From Panulirus ornatus (taxonomy: Eukaryota > Arthropoda > Malacostraca > Decapoda > Palinuridae), in the NCBI RefSeq assembly GCF_036320965.1, contig NC_092238.1, positions 26,904,403 to 26,968,402 of the forward strand: a stretch of DNA of 64,000 bases, written 5' to 3'. Under the pieces are notes generated by a model. It was not told the DNA's origin and did not search any database. It worked only from the letters and a program-made list of their open reading frames with translations. Numbering within the stretch: the first letter of the stretch is position 1; each line of letters begins with the position of its first letter. Positions 24,443-36,059 of this stretch are shown piece after piece. Made by a program: the position numbers and the translations under genes.

Positions 24443-25292
24443 CATGAGATGGGGCTATCCCCATAAAATACAAATGGGTAATTACAAATACGTAATTGCA
24501 CACACAGTGGTAATTACTTGCACACTGGAACGAATGAGACATAAATTCCTGAAGTACATATCACACAAAACATTTTCTGGTTGCCAGAAGTCCCTGTAGC
24601 AGGAACCTGGCCAATTAGGCCCCAGCCTATTGCTCGTACTGCTATAATTACACTCATAGTTAAGCCCAAGTTGATCGTCTTTAGCGAGAGGGACTCTACA
24701 TACTAATGAATGCTAATGAGATGTCCAACTTACTCCCAAGTATTTGAGTAATTACTGCCAAGCGATTTGAGAGTTTGGGATTATAACTGTTAATCTTAAA
24801 GGTTGGTACCTTTGGTTCCGGAGGATCTGAAAAATGGTTGTTGCGACTATAACTTAGGAAAACACTCACCAAGACCACAGTTCACATCGTAAGATGCAGT
24901 TACCCTGTATTGGTCTGTCGGTCAGAGCCTCTTCAGCCTGGATTCCTGGATCCTCGTATTGTGGGTTAGAGAGGGAGGAATGAAGACAAGTAGAGAAGCG
25001 ACTGGTGTTAGGGAAAGCGTGTGAGGATTTTAGTATGAGTTGTGTCGGAGGGCTGCAAGAACTCCTTTTTTGACCATCTGTGGCGGGTGGGAGGTCTTGT
25101 GGTGGCGTTGAGGTGCTTAGACAGCAAAAGATCCCAAGAATACTTCCCACTGATATTGAATGGGTGGCTCATGGTGGTGGGAAGTGTCACCTGCAGCGTA
25201 CTGTAATCTCTTAAGATGACGCCTCTGCAAATAGGATAACTTCGCTGTGTGAAGCGAGACGCCTTCTGTGTGTGTTGAAGAGAACAGTGTCG

Positions 25293-25295
<3 letters not shown>

Positions 25296-25353
<58 letters not shown>
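25296..25353. repeat. (GA)n microsatellite
   Basis: Pure GA, about 700 bp from the globin exon at 26043. Confidence 0.98.
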
Positions 25354-25355
<2 letters not shown>

Positions 25356-26042
25356 CTTTTTCCAAGTCTAACTGGTTTGGTTGTGCCAATGGAGAAAATA
25401 CCTCTGGGTGCCTTCGTTGATGAAGGTTCGTTAATCATTACATGTTTGATAACAGCACACAGGAGTAGCACCAAAATATCATGCTCATATGAGAGGACAA
25501 AAGGCATCTATACATTTACAGTAAGGCTTCATCGCTCTATACAGCATGACTAACAAAGGGCATTATTCAGTGACCATGAATATCACTCTATATATACGTA
25601 AATACAGGACATTGTTAGGTCATCATATGAATAAAGTCATTGTATAATAAGCCAGATAGCGGGACTACGTACACACTAAAGTGGAATGATATTGTGGCAG
25701 TAGATTATTTCTTTCTTTTACCAGTATAGTGTTAGGCTGAAGGTCGCTGTCAACATAGCTTTAGCTGCATGATCTGGCTTCCGAGATTAAATCCTCTTAA
25801 AAGTACGTGAGTATTCAACGTTCCGCACAATTGCGTTCAGCTATATTGCTGGCCATGACAGTGAGTGATATACTCTCATGAAAATAACATCTTTTGTCTT
25901 AATGATAGTAGTATGAACGGTTAAATGATGATAGCATCCATGGTTGCTATGATAGAATCCATCGTCATACATACATCGCCGTCAGGAGGCTCCTCCTCCT
26001 CCTCATTATCTCAATATTTAGGAATTAACTGGTGTGGCTGAC

Positions 26043-26147
26043 CTGAGGGCGTGGGACCGGAGTTCTTTGGACTGCTGGACCTCCTCCATGGGCAATCCTC
26101 GGAAGGGCGTAAACACCTCCTGCACGTCAGGGTGGGTCTCAAACAAC
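26043..26147 (-). CDS. Globin gene, internal exon (helices B end to E; neuroglobin/globin X-like)
   Basis: Read on the minus strand, this 105-nt exon encodes LFETHPDVQEVF, then TPFRGLPMEEVQQSKEL, then RSHALR. This is the globin segment from the last turn of helix B through the CD corner to helix E. Phe CD1 is the F of TPFRG and the distal histidine E7 is the H of RSHALR. The acceptor is a pyrimidine tract ending CCCCTACAG, with a good branch-point sequence (ACTAAC) about 20 nt upstream. The donor is CTCAG|GTCAGC. The exon begins with the third base of a codon, matching the ancient globin intron B12.2, and ends after two bases of the codon for residue E10. The LFETHPDVQ wording is typical of globin X and neuroglobin-type proteins, which bind haem and are often membrane-anchored by N-terminal acylation. 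The preceding exon, which would show acylation, was not found. Family is near certain; subfamily is inferred. Confidence 0.9.
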
Positions 26148-26992
26148 CTGTAGGGGAAGACAATCAGTTAGTGCGAGATAAGAGAAAAAAATATCCATCT
26201 ATCTATCTATGTATCTATCTATATAATTCAAGCAAGAGATTAAGTTTGTTTCCTGATGTACAATATATTTCATCCAGGGGAAAAAATCAAAGGAACGATA
26301 GGAGAAAATAGAACAGTGTTCAACTATGTAATGTTTCTCTTACCACTGAACTCAGGGATGTTGTGACCGTCTTTGGCTATAGCTTCAAGCTTCGAGAATC
26401 AGTCACGTTTAATGTCTTTGACCATATGTGTAACCTCAGAATGACTGCATGTGTGATGTATGGTTCAGAATGAGGTGCATTGTGTTGTTAGTTTTCTTTT
26501 AACTAAGTATGTGTGATATATTTGAAAATACATGACGTATTTTCCATCATCTACGTTGTCTCATAAACAACCTTATTAAATCGGACCCAGCGAGTATAAG
26601 ATGCGTGAGAAATCGGATCTTAAATCTGATACAGTCCTGGTGGAGGTTTATATCTGACCACCGAACAGTGAGTGGAGGAAGAGGACGTCAGTGTGGGAAT
26701 CATCAAATCCTAACCTGGTGTGAGGAGAACCACACTTGAATGGGATGTGTTGTTAAACGTGGAGGGTACGTCGTGCTGGGGAAGTCACTGCAGCGAAAGT
26801 CATGCCACTGTGTACATGAACTGACGCCACTGTGTACATGAATTGACAAAGACTCGGTGTGCGTCAAGTCCAGAAGCGAAGGAATGGCAGAGTTCCGGAT
26901 ACTATGGCGAACAGAAGTAAAGAATAGTTGAGACCGGTAGGGTATATGTGAGCTGGAGAATCAGGTTGTGCAGTCCAGAGAGGGAGGGGTTC

Positions 26993-26995
<3 letters not shown>

Positions 26996-27063
<68 letters not shown>
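26996..27063. repeat. (CT)n microsatellite
   Basis: Pure CT. A short TATC tract lies at 26196-26224, beside the globin exon. Confidence 0.98.
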
Positions 27064-27070
<7 letters not shown>

Positions 27071-27239
27071 CATATATCCTACGAGTGCAGTGTGGTTACC
27101 GTATACTTCTGGAGATAAACGCGGAGATTAATTTTCGCGAACAGTGATGCTTGGTGGTGGACAGTTTAGCATAACTCTCAGTAATGAGACTATGTATCTA
27201 TATATAACCATTACGGTATACAAGCTTTATACCAAAGCT

Positions 27240-27415
27240 GACCGTAAGCTGTAGTAAACTAACGTTAAGCTGTCGTAGACTAATGTTAAACTGCTTTAAA
27301 CTAAAGTCAAACGACTGTAAACTGGTGATAAACGACTGTAGACTAACTGTACATTGTCTCATGTAAACGAAACGACTGGTAAACTGCCATAAGCCAACTG
27401 TAGATTATCGTCATT
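27240..27415. repeat. Degenerate roughly 25-bp repeat
   Basis: Variants of AAACGACTGTAAACTAA recur about seven times. Confidence 0.6.
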
Positions 27416-28057
27416 CTAAACAGTCTCGTGCAGCACATATCGCTGAGTATTCCTTCACGTCTCTGTTATAACACAATGAAGCAGGATCGGTGAACTGTAC
27501 CATTGAACCAGACGAAAGATAGATTCCAATTCCTTACGTCTGACGCAGGAAACGTCAGAATATTTTCTCCCCGCGCTACGTTTTCTAGTTTGAAATGGAA
27601 TTGGAGGAGAAAAAGAGATTATGAAATGCATCGAGTTAATGGAGGTGAGCTAAGAGCGTAGCTTCTCGGAATCCCGTTTTCTAAAACGGAATGTGGAAGG
27701 TCTGGTTTATGAAGAACCGTCGTCTGCTCTTATTGACTGTACGGTCGTGTCAGGCAAGGAACTGTGTGTGTGTGTGTGTAGTTGCGCTAGATATCGGTTA
27801 GTCATTGAAACCTACAACGTCCATTGCTTGTGCATGCCATATCTACCTCCATCCACGAACGTTTGTTTTGGTGTTATCATGACCACCTGAGTGTTCTGCC
27901 TTTGATTATCAACACCATAAAAACTTTATTTTTTATCGCTCTTTCATTTTCCTCTCTATCTCACTCTCATTTCCCTCTTATCTCACACTTCGGTCCTTGT
28001 TAAACTGCTATTCAACGTCCTTTTTTTTTGCAAACTGTGCCGCTCATAAACTGTCCC

Positions 28058-28061
<4 letters not shown>

Positions 28062-28133
<72 letters not shown>
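28062..28133. repeat. (TA)n microsatellite
   Basis: Pure TA. Confidence 0.98.
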
Positions 28134-28134
<1 letters not shown>

Positions 28135-28745
28135 TGTCTCGCTACTTACATGTATGTCTCACTTTCATGTTTGATTTTCCAATGGTCAGTTTTCCTCAAA
28201 GTGATGGCCCTAAGTCCCCTTTGATCGCGAACCCTCCCCGGATTCTTACAACGTTTTCCAAAAATTATAATCTCCCTTTTCCACTTCGTTTATTGTTGAG
28301 ATTTTACATTAATTGCTCAGCTGAACATCAAAGCAATGTGGTTAATTACCTTCTCACTCTATTCATTTTTTTATATAATGATCATGAAAGTTATGTGATT
28401 TAAAAAGATATATATTTATATTCACGTCAGTCATGTTTTACTGTAAAGTCAGTTAAAAAGGAGAGAAAAGACGTTAAACACAAAAGCTCGCTTCCTGACC
28501 TTTTCAACCAATAGTTATGAGTTGATTTCCCATTTTCTTCGGTCTCTTTAATGCGTTTAAGTTTCTAATTTACCGCCAAGCTTCAGGAAAAGGAATTATG
28601 AATATCTATGTGCTCGAATGTACCAGCTGGAATGTTTCCTTTGGTTATTTTCATTTTAGGAAGAAATAACTTAAATATATCTTGTGATGGTTGAGACGGC
28701 ATGGGCAACTGAATACCAAAATTAAGGTCAAACCATTTGCGCAAT

Positions 28746-29012
<267 letters not shown>

Positions 29013-29449
29013 AGGAAATGCGTGAATGAAATCAACCTTTATAGAACAAGAAAATGGTTTTTTTACAAAAGAAAAAGACTAAACGTGATGGTTTGTGTGA
29101 TGGTTAGAGATTGTCGTGGTGTGAGTGTCAGTGATTACACTCTCTGGTTGTTTGTGTTATTTCTGGTGATTATATCGGAGCTTGGTGTGGAATGGTTCGC
29201 GTGGTGGTGCTTAAAGAAAGTGGTGGTGAGTGTTATGGATATATATGTGGTAAGATCTGTTTATGGCAAGTAATGATGGAACAAGATAGTTAGGGCGTGT
29301 GTATGTTGATGGTATGTGGGGACTGGGGTGTTGAAACAGTGGTCGAGAGAGGAGTAATTAAAGAACTGGTGATGGAAGACGGCAGAAGAGTGTGATGGCG
29401 ATGGTGAGGACAAGTGATGGTAGTAGGGTCGGGTAGCTGTAGACTTGGC

Positions 29450-29975
29450 GTTGGAGGAGACAAGTAGTGGTAGTGTTGGAGGAGACAAGTAGTGGTGGTG
29501 TTGGAGGAGACGAGTAGTGGTGGTGTTGGAGGAGACGAGTAGTGGTAGTGTTGGAGGAGACGAGTAGTGGTGGTGTTGGAGGAGACGAGTAGTGGTGGTG
29601 TTGGAGGAGACGAGTAGTGGTGGTGTTGGAGGAGACGAGTAGTGGTGGTGTTGGAGGAGACGAGTAGTGGTGGTGTTGGAGGAGACGAGTAGTGGTGGTG
29701 TTGGAGGAGACGAGTAGTGGTGGTGTTGGAGGAGACGAGTAGTGGTGGTGTTGGAGGAGACGAGTAGTGGTGGTGTTGGAGGAGACGAGTAGTGGTGGTG
29801 TTGGAGGAGACGAGTAGTGGTGGTGTTGGAGGAGACGAGTAGTGGTGGTGTTGGAGGAGACGAGTAGTGGTGGTGTTGGAGGAGACGAGTAGTGGTGGTG
29901 TTGGAGGAGACAAGCAGTGGTAGTGTTGGAGGAGACAAGTAGTGATAGTGTTGGAGGAGACGAGTAGTAATGGTG
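29450..29975. repeat. 25-bp minisatellite array, about 21 copies
   Basis: The unit is TTGGAGGAGACGAGTAGTGG plus TGGTG, nearly perfect through the middle and diverged (GACAAG, AGTGGTAG) at both edges. Because 25 is not a multiple of three and the unit has no stop on the minus strand, all three minus frames are open for 233-305 codons. Each encodes the same 25-residue Ser/Thr/Pro/Leu/His-rich repeat. Confidence 0.95.
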
Positions 29976-30455
29976 GGGACAGGAGTGTCGTTGGGGAATA
30001 CGATCCATCCCATGAGTTATCCTCATTACGACCGCTGACACTAGGTCGATCTCGAGCATCTTTCACAAGTTTTCCTGGGTCTGTCTGAACGTGAGTTGGC
30101 TTATCATCCCTGGCCTTCAGGAGGGGCGGGAGGAGGACACAAACGCTAGACAATGTCATCCAACACCTTGAGACAAGACACGTGTCAATAACCCTTAGAT
30201 CAGACACTCGTAAGGGTCAAGTGAAAAGCCACGTAGTGTATGTATATGTCTCTTTCATTATGAAAGTTCTGTCTACTGTTTCATCTCTCGTCGTTAAGAG
30301 TCGAACTTCTCGTCGTGAGTGGGACTTCGGGGAGCAAGAGGCAGGTGGACAGGTAATAGATCCGAAGGTGTGGCCAACAAACCTCGTACAGAGGTTTGTC
30401 CTGTAATGTGAGGCTGGCTTGATAATGCTGCTCTTAGGGGTTCCTCGCAGTTACT

Positions 30456-30459
<4 letters not shown>

Positions 30460-30535
<76 letters not shown>
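30460..30535. repeat. (GA)n microsatellite
   Basis: Pure GA. Confidence 0.98.
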
Positions 30536-30538
<3 letters not shown>

Positions 30539-30599
30539 GACTTTGAAACCCTCAGTTCCGTCGATGCAATCGTACGTCATGTAACAATCATAGGAACAT

Positions 30600-30735
30600 C
30601 GTATATAACCACAACTACACCTTATACCTGCAGGAAGATCATGAATACCCACAGGTATATCATATATCACCGTATGTACACCATATAACCACAGGTATAT
30701 CATCATATAATCACAGGTGTATCATATATAACCAC
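30600..30735. repeat. Degenerate roughly 23-bp repeat
   Basis: Variants of ATATAACCACAGGTATATCAT recur. Confidence 0.6.
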
Positions 30736-30766
30736 CCCAGCATTGCTCACGAAAAGAGTATGATAG

Positions 30767-30791
30767 TATCACACTGGAGCTCAGTGTGATA
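30767..30791. repeat. 10-bp inverted repeat with 5-nt loop
   Basis: TATCACACTG and CAGTGTGATA around GAGCT. Confidence 0.8.
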
Positions 30792-30807
30792 GAATACATA
30801 TGGGTCA

Positions 30808-30885
30808 GTATACTTACTTTCTACACTGCTTTTATCTTACCATAATATACTTACTTTCTACACTGTCTTTATCTTACCATATCAC
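30808..30885. repeat. Direct duplication of about 40 bp
   Basis: TATACTTACTTTCTACACTG followed by CTTTATCTTACCAT occurs twice in tandem. Confidence 0.85.
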
Positions 30886-31374
30886 ATACGTAGGTTCAAG
30901 TTAATATATAGCGCTCGGGAAGATGTTCAGTTTCAGAAAGGATCAATGAACACATCGAGTTAATGTTATCGGGAAGGTTAAAAGTGAAGTTCTTCCTGTC
31001 GACTCGCCTCAAAGTGGGGTTGGTTGTCGCGAACGCCACTGTTAAAGCCACTGAAACTTATCCAATTTTCTTAACTTTTCAGAGGCTTTTGTTGGTTTAA
31101 GTTTTGTTTGGAGTGTCCTTCTGTCAGTTTGTCTGTCAATATTGGGTTTATTTTTTTCTCTCCGTCTCTTAGAGTGTTTTCTTGGCTTATATTTTTCCTT
31201 GTCATGTAGTGTACTGACAACTCAGTTATTTTGAGCACTGGGGCTCTTCTTTTAGCCTTAGTATCATACTCTCTCAACTTATGTACTGATCTCTTTGTCA
31301 TCCAGCACACTGGTCCCTTGTCTCCTCAAACAACGGTCTCTTTACCTGTCAAAATAGTGTTCAGTCTGGTCGAA

Positions 31375-31377
<3 letters not shown>

Positions 31378-31416
<39 letters not shown>

Positions 31417-31424
31417 TGTGTGTG
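31378..31424. repeat. (GT)n microsatellite
   Basis: GT with one TTT interruption. Confidence 0.98.
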
Positions 31425-31429
31425 AATCA

Positions 31430-33200
31430 TCTGCCATGGTTACAAGTGTATTTATATACACCTGTGTCTTTTAATCTCTATATGTTTGGCTGTCCGACTT
31501 TATATACATTTTTCAAGCTGTATATAGATTCCTCTCAAGGCTCTTGCAACGTGGAATTGTTTGCCGTACTTAACTAACTCAGGACTCAGGCTCTGTAGTG
31601 TTGGAAGCTCCCTCTACGATCCCTTTGTTGAATCTCGAGAACCACCATCGCGAGAAGGAATTAGGCCAAATCAAGAAGGCTAAACTATTCCTCTTTTGTT
31701 TTATAAGTGAAAGGGGCGAGGAGCAGTCAGCCAGTCAGTCGTGCTCAGCATCTAAACACGTCAAAAAGAATTGTCTGAAAAGCTGTTTCTATCATGACTA
31801 CTTTTGTTCTCGTTTTATGGAAAGCCGACGAGGAGGAGAACGACCCAGCCATCATGTCTCCAACGAGTCGAAGGTAATGAGATTGATGTTGCGTCGCCCG
31901 GAGCATTGCAAGAGGGACGGAGGCAAGATTATCCAAACATGCCGGAGGAAGGACGACAAGGACAGAGAAAAAAATGATAGAACTTAGATCAAAAGCTGGA
32001 AAAATGAAATGATGGAAGCGAATATCTATTGGCGAATAGAACATGATTAGAGACGACTATAACGGTGCGTATAGAATAACATGAGCACCTAGAACATCAT
32101 GAACACCGGGGAGACCATGTACATCGAGGATATGAGCTCTGAGAACAACTTGAGCAGAAGGGAGCAACATGAGAAGTGAGAACATCACGAAAATCGAGAA
32201 CATTACGAAAGTCGAGGACATCACGAAAGTCACGAACAACACAATCGCTGAAAACAGACACTAGCGGCTGAATAATCACCAGAACGAAACCCAAAACCCA
32301 TCTCTTATTGTAGTCAGAAAAGAAGTAGAAAAAGAGAAAGTGAAACATGAACTTGAGCGACTTCCTTCCTCCCCGAAAATACACGACGAAGTCCGGAAAT
32401 CGGTTTAGCCGAGCGTCGGCGGATTTTGGCCTATAGGATTCAGCTAGCCAGCCTTCTGCAGCAGCCGCTACAGGAGATGACTACAGATGTCTCCGAGTGT
32501 CGGAGGGAGATGAGGTAGTGTTCTCTAGCAAGGATGGGGTAACAGAGAGAAGGGGAACGGTACAAGAAAAAAGACTTATAAAAGCGTTGTTGCTAAAAAG
32601 TAGGAAATCTATGATATAATGGAAGATCTAATAACCTCCACTCCATTACCCTCGCTTCCTGACTCGCTTTCCTGAACCTCCCAAAACCGTGTTTGCTTGA
32701 CTGTGTCCGCTCAGAGGAAGGCGAGTTGCGTCGCTAACAATCCGAGCATGACAGGAACACTTATGTAGTAAAGAACAGAAGACTGTAGAACAGACGAAAG
32801 AATTCGGCTTAATACTTATCCAAGAGAGGCAGTATATCCCAACTGGTGCCTTCGAGTGATTACTATTGGATTGAGAGTAATGGAATCGACATTAACTTGT
32901 GCCGCTTCCTAAGATTACATGATTAAAGAGGACTTATTGTGTCGTTGTCTTGTTGGTGAAAATCTGTATGACCTCTTCATGACACCAGAAATCGCCGTTC
33001 CGACTCTCACTACACGAGAAGTGCGAACGACATGAAATGTAATTAAATGGAATCACTCGTGTCTTCTACCGTCCAACATGTTGGCATTAATTTGTTATGT
33101 CTGCTAATATCCTCGAGACGAGGAGGATACACCTTGTTCAGTGGATTCTCCTAATGGTGCATTTCTGATCCTCTTAGTCTTATATATATACAATTATATA
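31430..33200. other. Intergenic or upstream-intron sequence
   Basis: Only the 18-bp degenerate repeat is recognisable. The 129-codon frame at 31598-31987 is basic and unlike any family I know. Confidence 0.45.
32085..32245. repeat. Degenerate 18-bp repeat
   Basis: Variants of GAACATCACGAAAGTCGA recur. The antisense frame gives a hydrophobic FVMFSI-type repeat with no other sign of being a gene. Confidence 0.7.
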
Positions 33201-33204
33201 AGTG

Positions 33205-33235
<31 letters not shown>

Positions 33236-33259
33236 GTGTGTGTGTGTGTGTGTGCGTGT
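33201..33259. repeat. (GT)n microsatellite, interrupted
   Basis: GT with GTAT and GCGT interruptions. Confidence 0.97.
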
Positions 33260-33959
33260 CTTGTGTGTATGTTTCAATGAGTTCCAAAGACGGGCCTTAA
33301 AATTTTGTGCAACAAAAAAAAAAAAAAATTGCTGACGTTATTCACGTTGTAAGATTAAACACAACTAATTCACTTCTCATAACTGTGATAGTTGTGCCTC
33401 AATATTGGTTTTCCGATGCTCTCCATCACACGGAGGAAGCCCTGCGTGGACTGGGATTTGACCTTACGGTTCTATTTCTGGCGGAACCGTCAGCACGGAG
33501 AGGTTCAAGAAGCTAGAATTCTGCCTCGGGTGAGACGTCTTTGATCTCTGAGCGTGGCGGGCAAGACCTTAAAGAACGAGACACACACTCACGCACACAC
33601 TGAGGTCTTGAAGGAGGTGGAAAGTGAGTACGATTGCATCATCCTCCAGGGAGTTACCTTGACAAACTTTGAAGTTTGTGGTATGTTACCTTGTTGATGA
33701 AATTCAACTCGAGGCATGTTTGCAGTAATGAGGTTGGGACTGAGTCAGAGAAGGTCATGATATAAATATCATCTTGCAGAACACAAACTGCAAGATCCAT
33801 GTGTGAAGAGGGTCTGGGAACTGGCATTGGCCCTAACCATCTCGAGACCCACATAAAAGGACTTGTTAAGGAGACAAAACTGTTTACTGGCAAATATTAA
33901 GATAACAACAAGTATATGGTTGAGGATATAAACAGCAAGGTGTTCGCATCCTGTATCAG

Positions 33960-34375
33960 AGCAAAACAAGACTGCTTCTCAAGTTTTGGTCAACGCAGTT
34001 AAAGAAGCACAAAAATAATGGAGAAGGTCCAGATAAGGGCGATGAAGTTGGTACTAGAATTAAGAGAGCTGAGTTACGAGGAGAGGATGGAGATCTACAA
34101 TGGAAGAAAAAAAGGAGTAAGGAGTGACCTTGTGAAAAGATTTAAGCTCCTGAACCAGTTTGATGATGTCAGCATCAAATAGTTCTTTGTAAAGTATAGG
34201 GACAGAATAACCAAAGTCTAGAAAAGAAATTGAGCAACAGATTCGTTTCGAAAAATGTAAAGACGTACTTTCATATGATAGTCGACGAGTGGAATAAACT
34301 GAGTTATGAGACTGTGAATGTTTATAGCATTTAACTGTTTAAAGGCGAAGTGTGATCGGAGTGAATGTTCAGGTA
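33960..34375 (+). pseudogene. Degenerate LINE (CR1/Jockey-type) reverse transcriptase C-terminal fragment
   Basis: From 34018 one frame reads MEKVQIRAMKLVLELREL, then SYEERMEIYNGRKKG, then VRSDLVKRFKLLNQFD, and stops at 34180-34182. This matches the familiar C-terminal stretch of non-LTR retrotransposon ORF2 (EKVQRRATK, LSYEERL, RGDLIEVFKILNG). Just upstream, another frame gives LLLKFWSTQLKKH, corresponding to the AWSPHLKKDI segment. Downstream, a third frame gives VDEWNKLSYETVNVYS, corresponding to VVNEWNKLP. At least two frameshifts and several in-frame stops show it is dead. The rest of the LINE was not found. Confidence 0.75.
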
Positions 34376-34989
34376 ATGGGCCTTACGAGTGTAAAATTTC
34401 CTCCCCATACAAGTATACCGAGGATACGTCTATTTTGAAAACCCCCTTTCCATCACCTTTTTTCCCCCCTCTTTAGTTTTCCCTCATCCTTCCATCATCT
34501 TTATCCCTCCCCTTACTTACTCCCTCTTAACTTAACGTGGACTTGTTGACGGCATGGCGCCAATATCTGGTTCGCTGTTTACTCACCATTAATATGGAGA
34601 TTAACTTATTATAAATTGAGTGGTTCGCTTAGTTCCTCATCACCCCTCGGTAATTACTTGACGAAGGCAAAACATGGTGAACGTGAGCACTCACAGCTTT
34701 CGTGACATTAATCAGACTTTTCCTCCCGGTTTCTTCCTGTACCACGTAAAGCCTCTATTTCATCCTATTACTTAATGAAAGGGATGGAATCTTATGGCAA
34801 GTCACACATAAACTGTGTAACTCTATATAACTGATGCTTTTTTAAATAACTGAGCGGGAAAACTGATCCTAGGATCGAATTTGTCTTAGGTGGTCGTTGT
34901 TAAGGTACACATTACGTCTTGGCAAGAGTTTGGTTATTCGTGATTGATTCGTGCCCCATGTTGAATTTCCTCCACACACAACTATTCGT

Positions 34990-35155
34990 AATAATGATAA
35001 CGATAATAGTGCAAATGATAACGCTGCTGCTCCTAATGCTACTACTACTTATGATGATGATAGTAATGATAATAATAGTAATAATAGTAATGATAATAAT
35101 GATAATAATAATGATGATAATCATAATTACAATAATAATGGTAATGATAATAATG
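34990..35155. repeat. (AAT/GAT)n low-complexity tract
   Basis: Imperfect AATGATAAT repeats are open in several frames because stop codons are out of phase. Confidence 0.9.
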
Positions 35156-35509
35156 ATTGCAAGCCTTGGCAGACTACGACGAAATCATCATTGCTGTAAG
35201 TGACACGTAGAATCATTTCAGTGTTAGACAAATCCATGGTCATCTGAGCACGGTATGCAGCTCATCAAGATTCTCAAAGCATATAATCGGCTTCAAATCC
35301 GTGCTATTTCAGGCTTCTTTAGGATGCCCTTATTGAGAGGATTTCCATAAAATTGTCCCGCGGTCGAGAGATTAACGCTCCCCCGAAGCAATAGAGGCGA
35401 GATAATGAAGAGCAATATCTCAGACCCTCTCGTGTAGGTGCTGACTGAAGGAGCAGATTACACCAATACACTCCACTCTCTTTCCGTCCCTCCAATATTC
35501 AGTTATCTA

Positions 35510-36055
35510 TTCAGTAGCAGGAGACGTAGCAGTAGTAGGAGACGTAGCAGTAGCAGGAGAAGAAGCAGTACTGTAACGGAAGCAGTTATCAGCATTAGTA
35601 GAAGCAGTAGTAATAGTAGTAGTAGTGAAATTAGCATCAACAAGGTAAAAACCAAGAACGGAAGAATTAACACCAGCACCAACAGCATCACCAACACTAC
35701 TATCACACTCTCCAACAACACCATCACCACTGTTATGACTGGTAACACAAGCACAACCATCACCATCAACAACGACGCCTGCATTACATTCACCCTCCTC
35801 CACAACAGCACCACCAGTATCAATACCCCCACCACCAACATCACCAGCGTTATCACCAACATAAACGTCATCACCAACATCAACACTGTCATCACCACCA
35901 AAAACACCAACACTGCCACCATCACCAACAACAACACTACCAACAACAACAACACTTCTACCACCACAACTATCACCAGCTTCAACGCCAACATCACCAC
36001 CTCCCACATAACCCACAATACTACAATCCCCCATTAGCACCAACTACATCAACAC
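35510..36055. repeat. Trinucleotide low-complexity region, AGY then CAN rich
   Basis: The region opens with AGTAGCAGGAGACGTAGCAG-type repeats and moves to ACCAACATCACCACC-type repeats. One plus frame (199 codons) and two minus frames (171 and 178 codons) are open. The composition (Ser/Asn/Thr/Ile or Val/Leu or Gly/Val/Asp) is purely that of the repeat, so I do not call a gene. Confidence 0.9.
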
Positions 36056-36059
36056 CAAT

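Noticed and set aside
35438..36043. Frames of 171-199 codons on both strands
   Set aside because: Imperfect trinucleotide repeat open in several frames at once; no domain and no splice context.
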